Shown piece after piece: positions 48,384-57,675 of a stretch of DNA of 64,000 nucleotides. A program made the position numbers and the translations under genes. The DNA is from Dechloromonas hankyongensis. Its GTDB lineage: Bacteria > Pseudomonadota > Gammaproteobacteria > Burkholderiales > Rhodocyclaceae. Numbering within the stretch: the stretch's first letter is position 1; each line of letters starts with the position of its first letter. The stretch spans positions 1 through 64,000 of the forward strand of contig NZ_JAKLTN010000004.1 of assembly GCF_022012295.1 (NCBI RefSeq), in the 5' to 3' direction. A model generated the notes under the pieces. That model was not told where the DNA came from. It searched no databases and worked only from the letters and a program-made list of their open reading frames with translations.

Positions 48384-49532
48384 ATGGGTGCCCCCTACCA
48401 ATCGGCCTGGATGCGCGAGGACCAGCGTATCTTCCGGGACAGCGTCCGCCGCTTCGTCGAGAACGAGTTCGTCCCGCGCCAGGCGCGCTGGCAACGGCAG
48501 AACGGGCCCGATCCCGAGGCCTGGCCGGCGGCCGGGCGGGCCGGCCTGCTGCTGCCGGACATCCCGGCCGAATACGGCGGCGGCGGCGGCGACTTCACCC
48601 ACCAGGCGGTGGTCCGCGAGGAACTGCTCGGCGCCGGCGTGCAGTTCGGTTGCGGCGTACACGGCATCGTCGCCCACTACCTGCTGGCCTACGGCAGCGA
48701 GGCGCAGAAACGGCACTGGCTACCGGCCATGGCCCGCGGCGACCTGGTCGGCGCCATCGCCATGAGCGAACCGGCAGCCGGCTCCGACCTGCAGGGCATC
48801 GCCACCACCGCCCGTCGCGTCGGTGACGAATACGTCATCAACGGCAGCAAGGCCTTCGTCACCAACGGCCGCCACGCCGGCCTGGTCTGTGTGGCGGTGA
48901 AGACCGATACGGCCGCGCCGGGCAGCCGCGGCATGGCGCTGATCGTCGCCGAGACCACCGGCCTGACCGGCTACCGGCGCGGCCGGCCGCTCGAAAAGAT
49001 CGGCATGCACGGCCAGGACACCTGCCCGCTGTACTTCGACGACGTGCGGGTGCCGGCCGCCAACCTGCTCGGCGGCGAGGAAGGCCACGGCTTCGCGCAG
49101 ATGCTGGCGCAATTGCCCTACGAGCGGCTGGGCATCGCCGTCGACGCGGTCGCCACCGCCGAGCGGGCGGTCGCCATCACCACCCATTACGTGCTGGAGC
49201 GGATGGCCTTCGGCAAGGCGCTGATCGAATTCCAGAACACCCGCTTCGAACTCGCCGAATGCCGCACCGAGGCCATGATCGGCCGCGTCTTCCTCGATTA
49301 CTGCATCGGCCGCTTCCTGGCCGGCCGGCTCGACGACGTGACGGCAGCGATGGCCAAGCTGTGGCTTACCGACTGCCAGTGCCGCGTCGTCGACAAGTGC
49401 CTTCAACTGCATGGCGGCTACGGCTACATGACCGAATACCCGATCGCCCGGATGTGGGCCGACAGCCGCGTCCAGCGCATCTATGCCGGCAGCAACGAAA
49501 TCATGAAGGAGATCATCGGATGGTCGCTGTGA
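48384..49532 (+). CDS. Acyl-CoA dehydrogenase-like flavoprotein in NRPS locus
   Basis: The 382-residue protein has the three-domain acyl-CoA dehydrogenase fold: an N-terminal helical part (EYGGGGGDFTHQAVVREEL), a middle beta domain with MSEPAAGSDLQGIATTA and the FAD-contact region, and C-terminal helices with RMAFGKALIEFQNTRFELAE and QLHGGYGYMTEYPIARMWADSRVQRIYAGSNEI. The residue aligned with the MCAD-type base near the end is Ala, so the base may be the Glu in PYERLGIA, as in other subgroups. In NRPS loci such enzymes often oxidise carrier-bound aminoacyl or acyl groups. It overlaps the NRPS start by 13 bases. ATG 48369 is an alternative start. Confidence 0.9.
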   Translation: MGAPYQSAWMREDQRIFRDSVRRFVENEFVPRQARWQRQNGPDPEAWPAAGRAGLLLPDIPAEYGGGGGDFTHQAVVREELLGAGVQFGCGVHGIVAHYLLAYGSEAQKRHWLPAMARGDLVGAIAMSEPAAGSDLQGIATTARRVGDEYVINGSKAFVTNGRHAGLVCVAVKTDTAAPGSRGMALIVAETTGLTGYRRGRPLEKIGMHGQDTCPLYFDDVRVPAANLLGGEEGHGFAQMLAQLPYERLGIAVDAVATAERAVAITTHYVLERMAFGKALIEFQNTRFELAECRTEAMIGRVFLDYCIGRFLAGRLDDVTAAMAKLWLTDCQCRVVDKCLQLHGGYGYMTEYPIARMWADSRVQRIYAGSNEIMKEIIGWSL

Positions 49533-52500
49533 TAACGGAAAGAGAGGGCGGCGACACCGCCGCCCACGACTGGCCCGCCACGCCGACGGAATTCCCCAAT
49601 CGCTGCGTGCATGAGCTGTTCGAACAGCAGGCGGCGCGCACGCCCGACGCCATCGCGGTCGTCCATGCCGGACAGGCGACGACCTACCGCGAACTCAACG
49701 CCCGCGCCAACCAGCTGGCACACAGCCTGTGGCGGCGCGGCATCGGGCCGGAAAACCTGGTCGGCGTCTGCCTGGGCCGCTCGCCGGACCTGCTGATCGC
49801 CCTGCTCGCCGTATGGAAGGCCGGCGCCGCCTACGTCCCGCTCGACCCCGCCTACCCGGCAGAGCGCCTGGCCTTCATGGTGCGCGACGCCGAGTTGCGC
49901 CTGCTGCTCACCGAGCGCCGCTGTCGGCCGCTGTTCGCCGCCACTGCGGTGGAAGCGGTCTGCCTCGACGCCGACTGGGCAAGCATCGCCCAGGAAAAGA
50001 TCGGCAACCTGCCGGCCACGGCGACCCCGGCCAACCTGGCCTACGTGATGTACACCTCGGGTTCCACCGGCCAGCCCAAAGGCGCCATGATCGTCCATGC
50101 CGGCCTGGTCAATTACCTGTGCTGGGCGATCGGCGCCTACAGCCTGGAAGCCGGCGCCTCGGCCATCGTCCATTCGTCGATCGCCTTCGACCTGACGGTG
50201 ACCAGTCTCTATCCGCCGCTGCTCGTCGGCGGCCAAGTCGAGCTGCTCCCCGAAGGCGACGGCACCCGCCATCTGGTCGCCGCCCTGCGCCAGGGCAAGG
50301 GGCGCAGCCTGCTCAAGATCACCCCGGCCCACCTCGACCTGCTCGCCCACCAGCTCGGCCCGGCCGAAATGGCGCAGGTGGCGCACACCGTGGTCATCGG
50401 CGGCGAGCAACTGTTCGCCGAGCACCTGCGGCCGTGGCGCCGTCACGCCCCGCATGCCCGCCTGATCAACGAATACGGCCCGACCGAAACCGTCGTCGGC
50501 TGCTGCACCTACGAACTGCGCCCCGACGATCCCGACAGCGGCCCGGTCCCCATCGGCCGGCCGATCGCCAACACCCGTCTCTACGTCCTCGACGCCGCCT
50601 TCCATCCGCTGCCGCCGGGCATCACCGGCGAGCTGTACATCGGCGGCGTCGGCGTGGCGCGCGGCTACCTGAACCAGCCGGAACTGAGCCGCGAACGCTT
50701 CATCGCCGACCTCTTTTCCGGCCAGCCCGAAGCCCGCCTCTACCGTACCGGCGACCTCGCCCGCTACCGTGCCGACGGCGTTCTCGAGTACGTCGGGCGC
50801 TGCGACGACCAGATCAAGCTGCTCGGCTTCCGCATCGAACCCGGCGAAGTCGAGGCCCATCTCGTCGCCCATCCCGACATCGCCGCCGGCGCCGTGGCGG
50901 TGCGCGAAACCGGGGCCGGCGAGTACTGCCTGGTCGCCTGGTTCGTGCCCCATCCGACGGCCGAACCGGCGGCCGAGGCGCTGCGTGAATTCCTCGCCCA
51001 GCGGCTGCCCGAGCACATGCTGCCGGCCCGTTTCGTGCGCCTCGACCAACTGCCGCTGACCCGCAACGGCAAGCTCGACCGCAGCGCCCTGCCCGCCCCA
51101 CCCGTTACCGTCCCGGCCGACGACACGCGGCGCACCCCGCGCGACGCCGTCGAACGGACCCTGGCCAGCATCTGGAGCGAGCTGCTCGGCGTCGCCACTA
51201 TCGGCATCGACGACGATTTCTTCGACCTGGGCGGCCATTCGCTGCTCGCCCTGAAGGCTGTCTCACGGCTGCGCGACGCCTTCGGGGTCGATCTGCGCAT
51301 CGAGATGCTGTTCGACCACCCGACCATCGCCCAACTCGCCACGTTGCTCGCAGCCAACCCCGAGGCGTCCGGCCCGCCGCCCATCCCGCGGCGGCAGGGC
51401 GACGGGCCGCTGCCGCTGTCCTACGCCCAGGAACACCTGTGGTTCATGGAGCAGCTGGCACCGGGCAACCCGGCCTACAACATCGTCGACATGATCCGCC
51501 TGCGCGGCCCCTACGACGGCCGGGCGCTGGCCGCCGCGCTGCACGACGTGGTGCATCGCCACGAAATCCTGCGCACGGCGTTTTCCGAACGCGCCGGCCA
51601 TGCCGTCCAGATCGCGCTGCCCAAGGTCGGCATCGCACTGGCCGAGCGCGACCTGTCGGCGCTGCCGCCGGACGAACGCGAAGCCGAATGGCGCCGCATC
51701 GCCGAGCTGGCCGGCCATCATGTCTTCACCCTGGCCCGACCGCCGCTGCTACGGTGGACGGTGGTCCATATGGGCGACCTCGAACACCGCCTGCTGCTGG
51801 TCATGCACCATATCCTGGCCGACGAATGGGGCCTCGAGCGCCTGCAACAGGAAGTCCGCCAGCTCTACGCCGCCCATGCCGCCGGCCGGCAGCCGGCGCT
51901 CGACGCGCTGCCCATCCAGTACGGCGATTTCGCCTGCTGGCAGCGCGAGCGCCTGCAAGGCGATTTCCTGCGCAGCCAGCTCGCCTACTGGAAGATCGCC
52001 CTGGCCGGCGCGCCGACCCGGCTGGCCCTGCCCACCGACCATCCACACCCGGCCGTGCAGAGTTTCCGCGGCGCCACCGAACACTTCGTCGTCCCCGGCG
52101 AGCTGGCCGAGCGCCTGAGAGCCCTCGGCCGCCAGGAGCAGGCGACGCTGTTCATGGTCCTCGACACCGCCTTCATGGCCCTGCTGCGCCGCTACACCGG
52201 GCAGGACGACATCCTGGTCGGCACACCTTTCTCCGGCCGGGCGCGCAGCGAAACCGAAGCGCTGATCGGCTACTTCCTGAACATCCTCGTCCTGCGCGGC
52301 CGCTTCGTGCCGGGCATGAGCTTTCGCCGGCTGCTCCGCCAGCAGCGGCAGACGGCGCTCGACGCCTACGCCCATGGCGAACTGCCCTTCCAGCACCTGG
52401 TCGCCGAATTCGCGCCGCAACGCGATCCGGCCTGCAGCCCGCTGTTCCAGGTCATGTGCGTGTTGCGCGAATTCGCCGGCGAAGTGCTGCCGGCCGTCTA

Positions 52501-54601
52501 TTCCGGCCACCAGGAGCTGACCGGCGATACCGCCAAGTTCGACCTGACGCTGCTCTTCTCCGAAAACGAAGATAGTCTGGAATGTGCGGTCGAATACAGC
52601 ACCGACCTGTTCGAACGCGACACCATCCGGCGCCTGATCGGCCACTGGCTGATCATGGTCGATGCAGCGGTCACCGACCCCGACCGGGCCATCGACGCGC
52701 TGCCGCTGCTCACCGCCGACGAACGCCGGCGCCTGCTCGGCGACTGGAATGCGACGACCGTTCCCTACCCGAGCGGCGCCCTGCTGCACCGGCTGTTCGA
52801 GGCCCAGGCCGAACAGCGCCCCGAGGCCGTGGCGGTGGTCGCCGACGAGCAGCGCCTGAGCTACCGCGAACTCGATATGCGCAGCAACCGCCTGGCCCGC
52901 CACCTGCAGCAGCACGGCGTCGGCCCCGACCGCCTGGTCGCCGTGCACGCCGAGCGTTCGCTCGACATGGTGGTCGCCCTGCTCGGCATCCTCAAGGCCG
53001 GCGGCGCCTGGCTGCCCATCGACCCGGACTGCCCGCCGCCACGCATCGCCGACATCCTCGACCAGGCGCAGCCGGTCGTCCTGCTCGGCCAGGCCGACCT
53101 GCGCCAGCGCCTGCCCGACACGCTCCCGGCTACCTTCTGGCTCGACGAAGACTGGCCGGACATCGCCACCCAGCCGGCAACGGCGGTGAGCAGCCCGGTG
53201 GCAGCCCACCATCTGGCCTACGTCATCCATACCTCAGGATCAACCGGCCACCCCAAGGGCGTGCTGATCCCGCACTCGGCGCTGGCCAACCACATGTTCT
53301 GGCTGCAGCGCACGCACCCCCTGCTGCCGTCCGACGCCGTATTGCAGAAAACCCCCTTCGTCTTCGATGCCGCGGTCTGGGAGTTCTTCGCCCCGCTGCT
53401 GGTCGGCGCCCGGCTGGTCATGGCCCGGCCCGGCGGCCATCGCGATCCCACCTACCTGACGGCGACCGTCCGGCGCGAACGCATCTCCGTCCTGCAGCTG
53501 GTGCCCACCCAGTTGCGCATGCTGCTCGCCGAGCCGTCCTTCGTGCACGGCGTGTCACCGCTGCGCCACGTCTTCTGCGGCGGCGAGCCGCTGACGCCGG
53601 AACTGGCCGGCGCCTTCCGCCGCAGCCTGCCGCAGGTCGGCCTCAGCAACCTCTACGGGCCGAGCGAGGCGACCATCGACGCCACCTGCTGGGATTGCCC
53701 GGACGACGGCGTACCGGCCACCATCCCCATCGGCCGGCCGATCGATAACGTGCGCATCCATATCGTCAACCCGCAGCTGCAATTGCAGCCGCCGGGCGTC
53801 CCCGGCGAGCTGGTCATCGGCGGCAGCGGCCTGGCGCGCGGCTACCTTGGGCCGCCCGGGCCGGACGCCGGGCGCTTCATCGACGATCCCTTCTCCAGCG
53901 AGCCCGGCGCCCGCCTCTACCGCAGCGGCGACCTCGCCCGCTGGCTGCCCGACGGCAATCTCGAATTCCTCGGCCGCCTCGACGAACAGGTCAAGCTGCA
54001 CGGCCACCGCATCGAACCCGGCGAAATCGAGCGTTGCATCGCCAGCCATCCGGCGGTCAGCGCCGCCTGCGTCGTCGCCCGCGAGGACACGCCGGGCCGC
54101 CGGCAACTGGTCGCCTATGTGGTCGCCGACCAGGCCCCGGACGACCTCGCCGACCAGCTGCGGGCGACCATCCGCGCCGTGCTGCCGGAATACATGCTGC
54201 CGGCCGAATTCGTGCAGCTTGCCGAGCTGCCGCTCACCGTCGCCGGCAAGATCGACCGCCAGGCCCTGCCCGCCCCGGCCGCCGACACGGCCCGCCAGGC
54301 GCGCGCCATGGCGCCGCGCACCGCCACCGAGGAGCTGATCCTGGAAAACTTCCATGCGGTGCTCGAGCGCAGCGATTTCGGCGTGCTCGACAGCTTCTTC
54401 GATCTCGGCGGCCATTCGATCATGGCGGCGCAACTGGTCAACCGCCTGCAGCAGGCGACCGGCCTCGACCTGCTGTTGCGCCACCTGTTCGAGCGGCCGA
54501 CCGTGGCCGGACTGGCCGAGACGGTGGATGGCCTGGTCTGGCTGGCGCGCCGGGACAACCCGGCCGACACCACCCGTGATCGCGATGAAATCGAACTGTG
54601 A
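49520..54601 (+). CDS. Two-module nonribosomal peptide synthetase A-PCP-C-A-PCP
   Basis: The 1693-residue enzyme has A1 (about 25-530, YTSGSTGQPKG, NEYGPTET), PCP1 with Ser574 (DLGGHS), a condensation domain (about 630-1070) with HHILADE at 763-769, A2 (about 1085-1590, HTSGSTGHPKG) and PCP2 with Ser1633. By eye alignment with the GrsA Phe pocket, A1 reads D-L-T-K-V-G-E-V-G (Asn/Asp-like) and A2 reads D-A-W-Q-F-G-L-I-D (Gln-like). There is no initial condensation, epimerase or terminal release domain; release probably uses the next gene. The condensation motif ends DE instead of the usual DG. ATG 49520 has AAGGAG upstream. Product: probably a short Asn/Asp-Gln-based peptide unit (inference). 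Confidence 0.92.
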   Translation: MVAVITEREGGDTAAHDWPATPTEFPNRCVHELFEQQAARTPDAIAVVHAGQATTYRELNARANQLAHSLWRRGIGPENLVGVCLGRSPDLLIALLAVWKAGAAYVPLDPAYPAERLAFMVRDAELRLLLTERRCRPLFAATAVEAVCLDADWASIAQEKIGNLPATATPANLAYVMYTSGSTGQPKGAMIVHAGLVNYLCWAIGAYSLEAGASAIVHSSIAFDLTVTSLYPPLLVGGQVELLPEGDGTRHLVAALRQGKGRSLLKITPAHLDLLAHQLGPAEMAQVAHTVVIGGEQLFAEHLRPWRRHAPHARLINEYGPTETVVGCCTYELRPDDPDSGPVPIGRPIANTRLYVLDAAFHPLPPGITGELYIGGVGVARGYLNQPELSRERFIADLFSGQPEARLYRTGDLARYRADGVLEYVGRCDDQIKLLGFRIEPGEVEAHLVAHPDIAAGAVAVRETGAGEYCLVAWFVPHPTAEPAAEALREFLAQRLPEHMLPARFVRLDQLPLTRNGKLDRSALPAPPVTVPADDTRRTPRDAVERTLASIWSELLGVATIGIDDDFFDLGGHSLLALKAVSRLRDAFGVDLRIEMLFDHPTIAQLATLLAANPEASGPPPIPRRQGDGPLPLSYAQEHLWFMEQLAPGNPAYNIVDMIRLRGPYDGRALAAALHDVVHRHEILRTAFSERAGHAVQIALPKVGIALAERDLSALPPDEREAEWRRIAELAGHHVFTLARPPLLRWTVVHMGDLEHRLLLVMHHILADEWGLERLQQEVRQLYAAHAAGRQPALDALPIQYGDFACWQRERLQGDFLRSQLAYWKIALAGAPTRLALPTDHPHPAVQSFRGATEHFVVPGELAERLRALGRQEQATLFMVLDTAFMALLRRYTGQDDILVGTPFSGRARSETEALIGYFLNILVLRGRFVPGMSFRRLLRQQRQTALDAYAHGELPFQHLVAEFAPQRDPACSPLFQVMCVLREFAGEVLPAVYSGHQELTGDTAKFDLTLLFSENEDSLECAVEYSTDLFERDTIRRLIGHWLIMVDAAVTDPDRAIDALPLLTADERRRLLGDWNATTVPYPSGALLHRLFEAQAEQRPEAVAVVADEQRLSYRELDMRSNRLARHLQQHGVGPDRLVAVHAERSLDMVVALLGILKAGGAWLPIDPDCPPPRIADILDQAQPVVLLGQADLRQRLPDTLPATFWLDEDWPDIATQPATAVSSPVAAHHLAYVIHTSGSTGHPKGVLIPHSALANHMFWLQRTHPLLPSDAVLQKTPFVFDAAVWEFFAPLLVGARLVMARPGGHRDPTYLTATVRRERISVLQLVPTQLRMLLAEPSFVHGVSPLRHVFCGGEPLTPELAGAFRRSLPQVGLSNLYGPSEATIDATCWDCPDDGVPATIPIGRPIDNVRIHIVNPQLQLQPPGVPGELVIGGSGLARGYLGPPGPDAGRFIDDPFSSEPGARLYRSGDLARWLPDGNLEFLGRLDEQVKLHGHRIEPGEIERCIASHPAVSAACVVAREDTPGRRQLVAYVVADQAPDDLADQLRATIRAVLPEYMLPAEFVQLAELPLTVAGKIDRQALPAPAADTARQARAMAPRTATEELILENFHAVLERSDFGVLDSFFDLGGHSIMAAQLVNRLQQATGLDLLLRHLFERPTVAGLAETVDGLVWLARRDNPADTTRDRDEIEL

Positions 54602-54628
54602 ACGCCCTGCGCCAAAGGGGAGTCTTGC

Positions 54629-55621
54629 ATGAACGGCGTCGCCGCACTGCTCGAGGAGCTGCACCGCCGCGACATCGAACTGCGCGTCAGCGGCACGCGC
54701 CTGTTCTGCTCGGCCCCGCCCGGCGCCCTCGGGCCTGAGCTGCAGGCCCTGCTGCGCGACCGCAAGCAGGACATCCTCGCTTTCCTCACCGCCGCACAAA
54801 GCCAGGCCGCCCATCCGCCGGCTATTGTTCCCTTGCAGGCGAACGGCTGGCGGCCGCCGATCTTCGGGGCGGCCGGCCATAACGGCGACGTGTTCTGCTA
54901 CCGAGCCCTGGTCGGGCACCTGGACGGCGACCAACCGTTTTTCGGCCTGCAACCGCCGGGCCTCAGCGGGCACTCGACCCCGCTCACTTCGATCGACGAA
55001 CTGGCCACTTATTTCGCCGAACAGATCCGCGCCTTCCAGCCCACCGGCCCGTGCGTCATCGCCGGCTACTGCGCCGGCGGCGCCATCGCCTTCGAACTCG
55101 CCCGCCAGTTGATCGCCCAGAACGTCGAAGTGCTCCGCACCGTGCTCTTCGGCAGCCCCAGCCCAACGTGGTATCACCCGCTGCCGCAGCTGCGCCTGCA
55201 AGCCATCGAGCAATCGACGCGGCTCGCCCGCCATGCCCGGGCGCTGCTCGCCCTGCCCTGGCCGGAACTGCGGGCCTATATCGACGACGGGCGGCAACGC
55301 CGGGAAGCACGGCGCAGCGAGGCCCGCCAGCGCGCTGCCGATCCGGTCATGGTCCGGCGCGCCGCCGTCGAAACAGCCACCCTGCAGGCCGTACGGCGCT
55401 ACCGGCCGGGCTACCTGGCCGGCCGGCTGTGCCTGATCCTGCCCAACCACCGCTGGCGCCACGCCCACGACCGCTGGCTGGGCTGGCCGCCCGATCTAGC
55501 AGCGCACACCGAGGAATACTGCGGCACGGGCGACTGCGAGAACGACGAGATGCTGCTCGCGCCACAGGTGGCGCCATTTGCCGGATTCCTCCGCCGCTGC
55601 CTGGATATCGATACGCGCTGA
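54629..55621 (+). CDS. Free-standing thioesterase with docking domain and Cys nucleophile
   Basis: The 330-residue protein starts with a TubC-type N-terminal docking domain (about 1-53: LLEELHRRDIELRVSGTRL...LLRDRKQDILAFL). An alpha/beta-hydrolase thioesterase follows (75-325). The nucleophile elbow is GYCAGG with Cys148 in place of the common Ser. In the position where EntF-type thioesterases have the catalytic His, the sequence reads GDCENDEML without His. It follows the NRPS by 27 bases with its own GGGGAG site. It probably releases or transfers the peptide from PCP2. The docking domain suggests it binds the synthetase directly. Confidence 0.88.
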   Translation: MNGVAALLEELHRRDIELRVSGTRLFCSAPPGALGPELQALLRDRKQDILAFLTAAQSQAAHPPAIVPLQANGWRPPIFGAAGHNGDVFCYRALVGHLDGDQPFFGLQPPGLSGHSTPLTSIDELATYFAEQIRAFQPTGPCVIAGYCAGGAIAFELARQLIAQNVEVLRTVLFGSPSPTWYHPLPQLRLQAIEQSTRLARHARALLALPWPELRAYIDDGRQRREARRSEARQRAADPVMVRRAAVETATLQAVRRYRPGYLAGRLCLILPNHRWRHAHDRWLGWPPDLAAHTEEYCGTGDCENDEMLLAPQVAPFAGFLRRCLDIDTR

Positions 55622-55746
55622 GGACTTGAGTGCCGGGGACTGCGCCAAGCGGTCCATGCAGCGTGCCGAATGCACCATGGGGAAGGGCGGGATACTGCCT
55701 GCGGAAGCATCTTCCCTGTTCGCCGCATCCCGCCAGGAGAAGCCTC

Positions 55747-56664
55747 GTGAATACCGGAAACCTCAGCACGGAAGCGCTGCATTTCGCCAGGCAGGTCCTG
55801 TCGAATCAGGTCGCCCACTTCGCGCCGGGAATCTATACCCGCCTGACCCGCCGGACGGGCCGCGGCGACGCCGTCACCGAGCCGCTGCAGGTGGTCTACT
55901 ACTTCCTGGAGTGCTTCCGCGATTACCAGGAACAGCTCGATCTGCCCGGCGACGCGGTGGCCGATTACCTGCAGGGCAAAAAGATCCTCGAATACGGGCC
56001 GGGCGACACGCTGTGCATGGCGTTGCTGTTCTATGCCCACGGCGCCGGCCAGGTCGATTGCGTGGACCGCTTCCCGCTCTCCCGGCTGACGGCCAACAAC
56101 ATCGGCGCCTACTACCATCTGCTCAACACGCTGCCGGCCGGGCCGCGCGAGCGGGCGCAGTCGGCCTTCAAGCACAAGAACCTGGTGAGCAGCGGCTTCG
56201 ATCCGGCGGCCATCGCCTATCGCGTCACCCCGGACGGACTGGCCGGCAATGGCGGCAGCTACGACCTGATCCTGTCCCGCGCCGTGCTCGAACACGTCAA
56301 CGACCTCGAGGAAACGATGCGCGACATCAAACGCAACCTGAAGCCGGGCGGCCTCTCCATCCACAAGGTTGATCTGAAGAGCCACGGCCTGGACCGCCAC
56401 GCCGACTTCGACTTCCTGACCCGCCGGCCGCTGGTGTACCGGTTGATGTACAGCCACAAGGGCTGCCCCAACCGCTGGCGGGTCAACAAGTACCGCGAAC
56501 TGGCCGAGAAGGTCGGCTTGCGCCTCAAGACGCTGACCCCGACCGGCCGCCTGGCCGCCGACAAGGTCGAGCACATCTACCCCGAAGCGGCGCGCCATTT
56601 CGGCAATATCTCGCCGGAAGAGTTTTCCTGGCTGGGTTTCTGGATGACGCTGGAACATGCCTGA
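55747..56664 (+). CDS. Class I SAM-dependent methyltransferase
   Basis: The 305-residue protein has a Rossmann-type methyltransferase core with a modified motif I (ILEYGPGDT at about 80-88), LILSRAVLEHVNDLEETM and LKPGGLSIHKVDL. The start is GTG 55747 with CCAGGAGA upstream. The target is unknown. It follows the thioesterase after 125 bases with no clear terminator, so it is likely part of the same locus. Confidence 0.85.
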   Translation: MNTGNLSTEALHFARQVLSNQVAHFAPGIYTRLTRRTGRGDAVTEPLQVVYYFLECFRDYQEQLDLPGDAVADYLQGKKILEYGPGDTLCMALLFYAHGAGQVDCVDRFPLSRLTANNIGAYYHLLNTLPAGPRERAQSAFKHKNLVSSGFDPAAIAYRVTPDGLAGNGGSYDLILSRAVLEHVNDLEETMRDIKRNLKPGGLSIHKVDLKSHGLDRHADFDFLTRRPLVYRLMYSHKGCPNRWRVNKYRELAEKVGLRLKTLTPTGRLAADKVEHIYPEAARHFGNISPEEFSWLGFWMTLEHA

Positions 56665-56841
56665 AGCATCGACAGACGGGCCGCTGGCCCATTCGGATCA
56701 ACGGCCATCCCAACTGTAATGCATGCGCCGAGGCAGACTGAACCCCTCCGTTCCGGGCGAACGCCCGGGCCGAACCGCCTGCGGGAGCGCCATGATCGTC
56801 GCCATGCCATTGTCAACCAACGTACCGGGAGCCGGACGGTG

Positions 56842-57675
56842 ATGCCGGATAGCGATCTCGCCATGGCCCCGGTTCGCCGGCGTTTTTCGCGTGCCGACGC
56901 GGCCGACCGCTGGAATGCGATGTACGCGACCGAAACCGAATGCCTGGAGGACGAGAATTTCCGCACCCGCCGCGACTTCGCCGTCGCCTACGTGCTGATC
57001 AACTCCCGCCCCGGCGACCGCATTCTCGACCTCGGCTGCGGCACGGCGCCGGTGCTCTGCGAATTGCGCCGCAGCGGCCTCGACGCGGTCGGCCTCGACT
57101 ATTCGCAGGACATGCTGGCGCACGCCCGGACCCGGCTGCGCTCGCAGGGCCTCGACGCCTCCGGCCTGGAGCAGGGCGATTGCCGCAATACGCCGTGGCC
57201 GGCAGCGAGTTTCGATACCGTGGTCTGCCTCGGCGTGATCAGCTATCTCGAAGACTACGACCCGGTGCTGGCCGAGATCGACCGCCTGCTCAAGCCCGGC
57301 GGCACGCTGCTGATCAGCTTCCGCAACGCCTGGAACCCGGTCTTTTCCGACCCCGTGGCGCTTGCCCGGCGCGCCCTGCGCAGCCTGCTCACGCCGCTGC
57401 TCGGCCCGCGCCGCGAAAGCTTCGCCATCGGCCGCTTTCTCGATTTCCGTACCGTCACCGCCAAACTCGAGGCGCGCGGCTTCCGCTACCGCGACTTTTT
57501 CGGCATCGGCTTCGGCCCCTTCCGCATCGCCGGCCACAAGCTGTTCGGGGAACGGCGGGCCATCCGCCTCAGCCAGCGCCTGATGGCACTGTGCACCCGA
57601 TTCTCGCTGCGCCGCCCGCTGCGCTGGCTGACCGATGTCAGCCTGTGGGTCTATCGCAAGCCCGGTGGCGCATGA
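56842..57675 (+). CDS. Class I SAM-dependent methyltransferase
   Basis: The 277-residue protein has motif I ILDLGCGTAPV (61-71), VGLDYSQDMLAHAR, FDTVVCLGVISYLEDY and LLKPGGTLLISFRNAWNP, a standard class I methyltransferase. The C-terminal third is basic and partly hydrophobic (LMALCTRFSLRRPLRWLTDVSLWVY). ATG 56842 and GTG 56839 are both possible starts behind GGGAG. It overlaps the PrpF-like gene (ATGA). The substrate may be the peptide or a sugar. Confidence 0.86.
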   Translation: MPDSDLAMAPVRRRFSRADAADRWNAMYATETECLEDENFRTRRDFAVAYVLINSRPGDRILDLGCGTAPVLCELRRSGLDAVGLDYSQDMLAHARTRLRSQGLDASGLEQGDCRNTPWPAASFDTVVCLGVISYLEDYDPVLAEIDRLLKPGGTLLISFRNAWNPVFSDPVALARRALRSLLTPLLGPRRESFAIGRFLDFRTVTAKLEARGFRYRDFFGIGFGPFRIAGHKLFGERRAIRLSQRLMALCTRFSLRRPLRWLTDVSLWVYRKPGGA

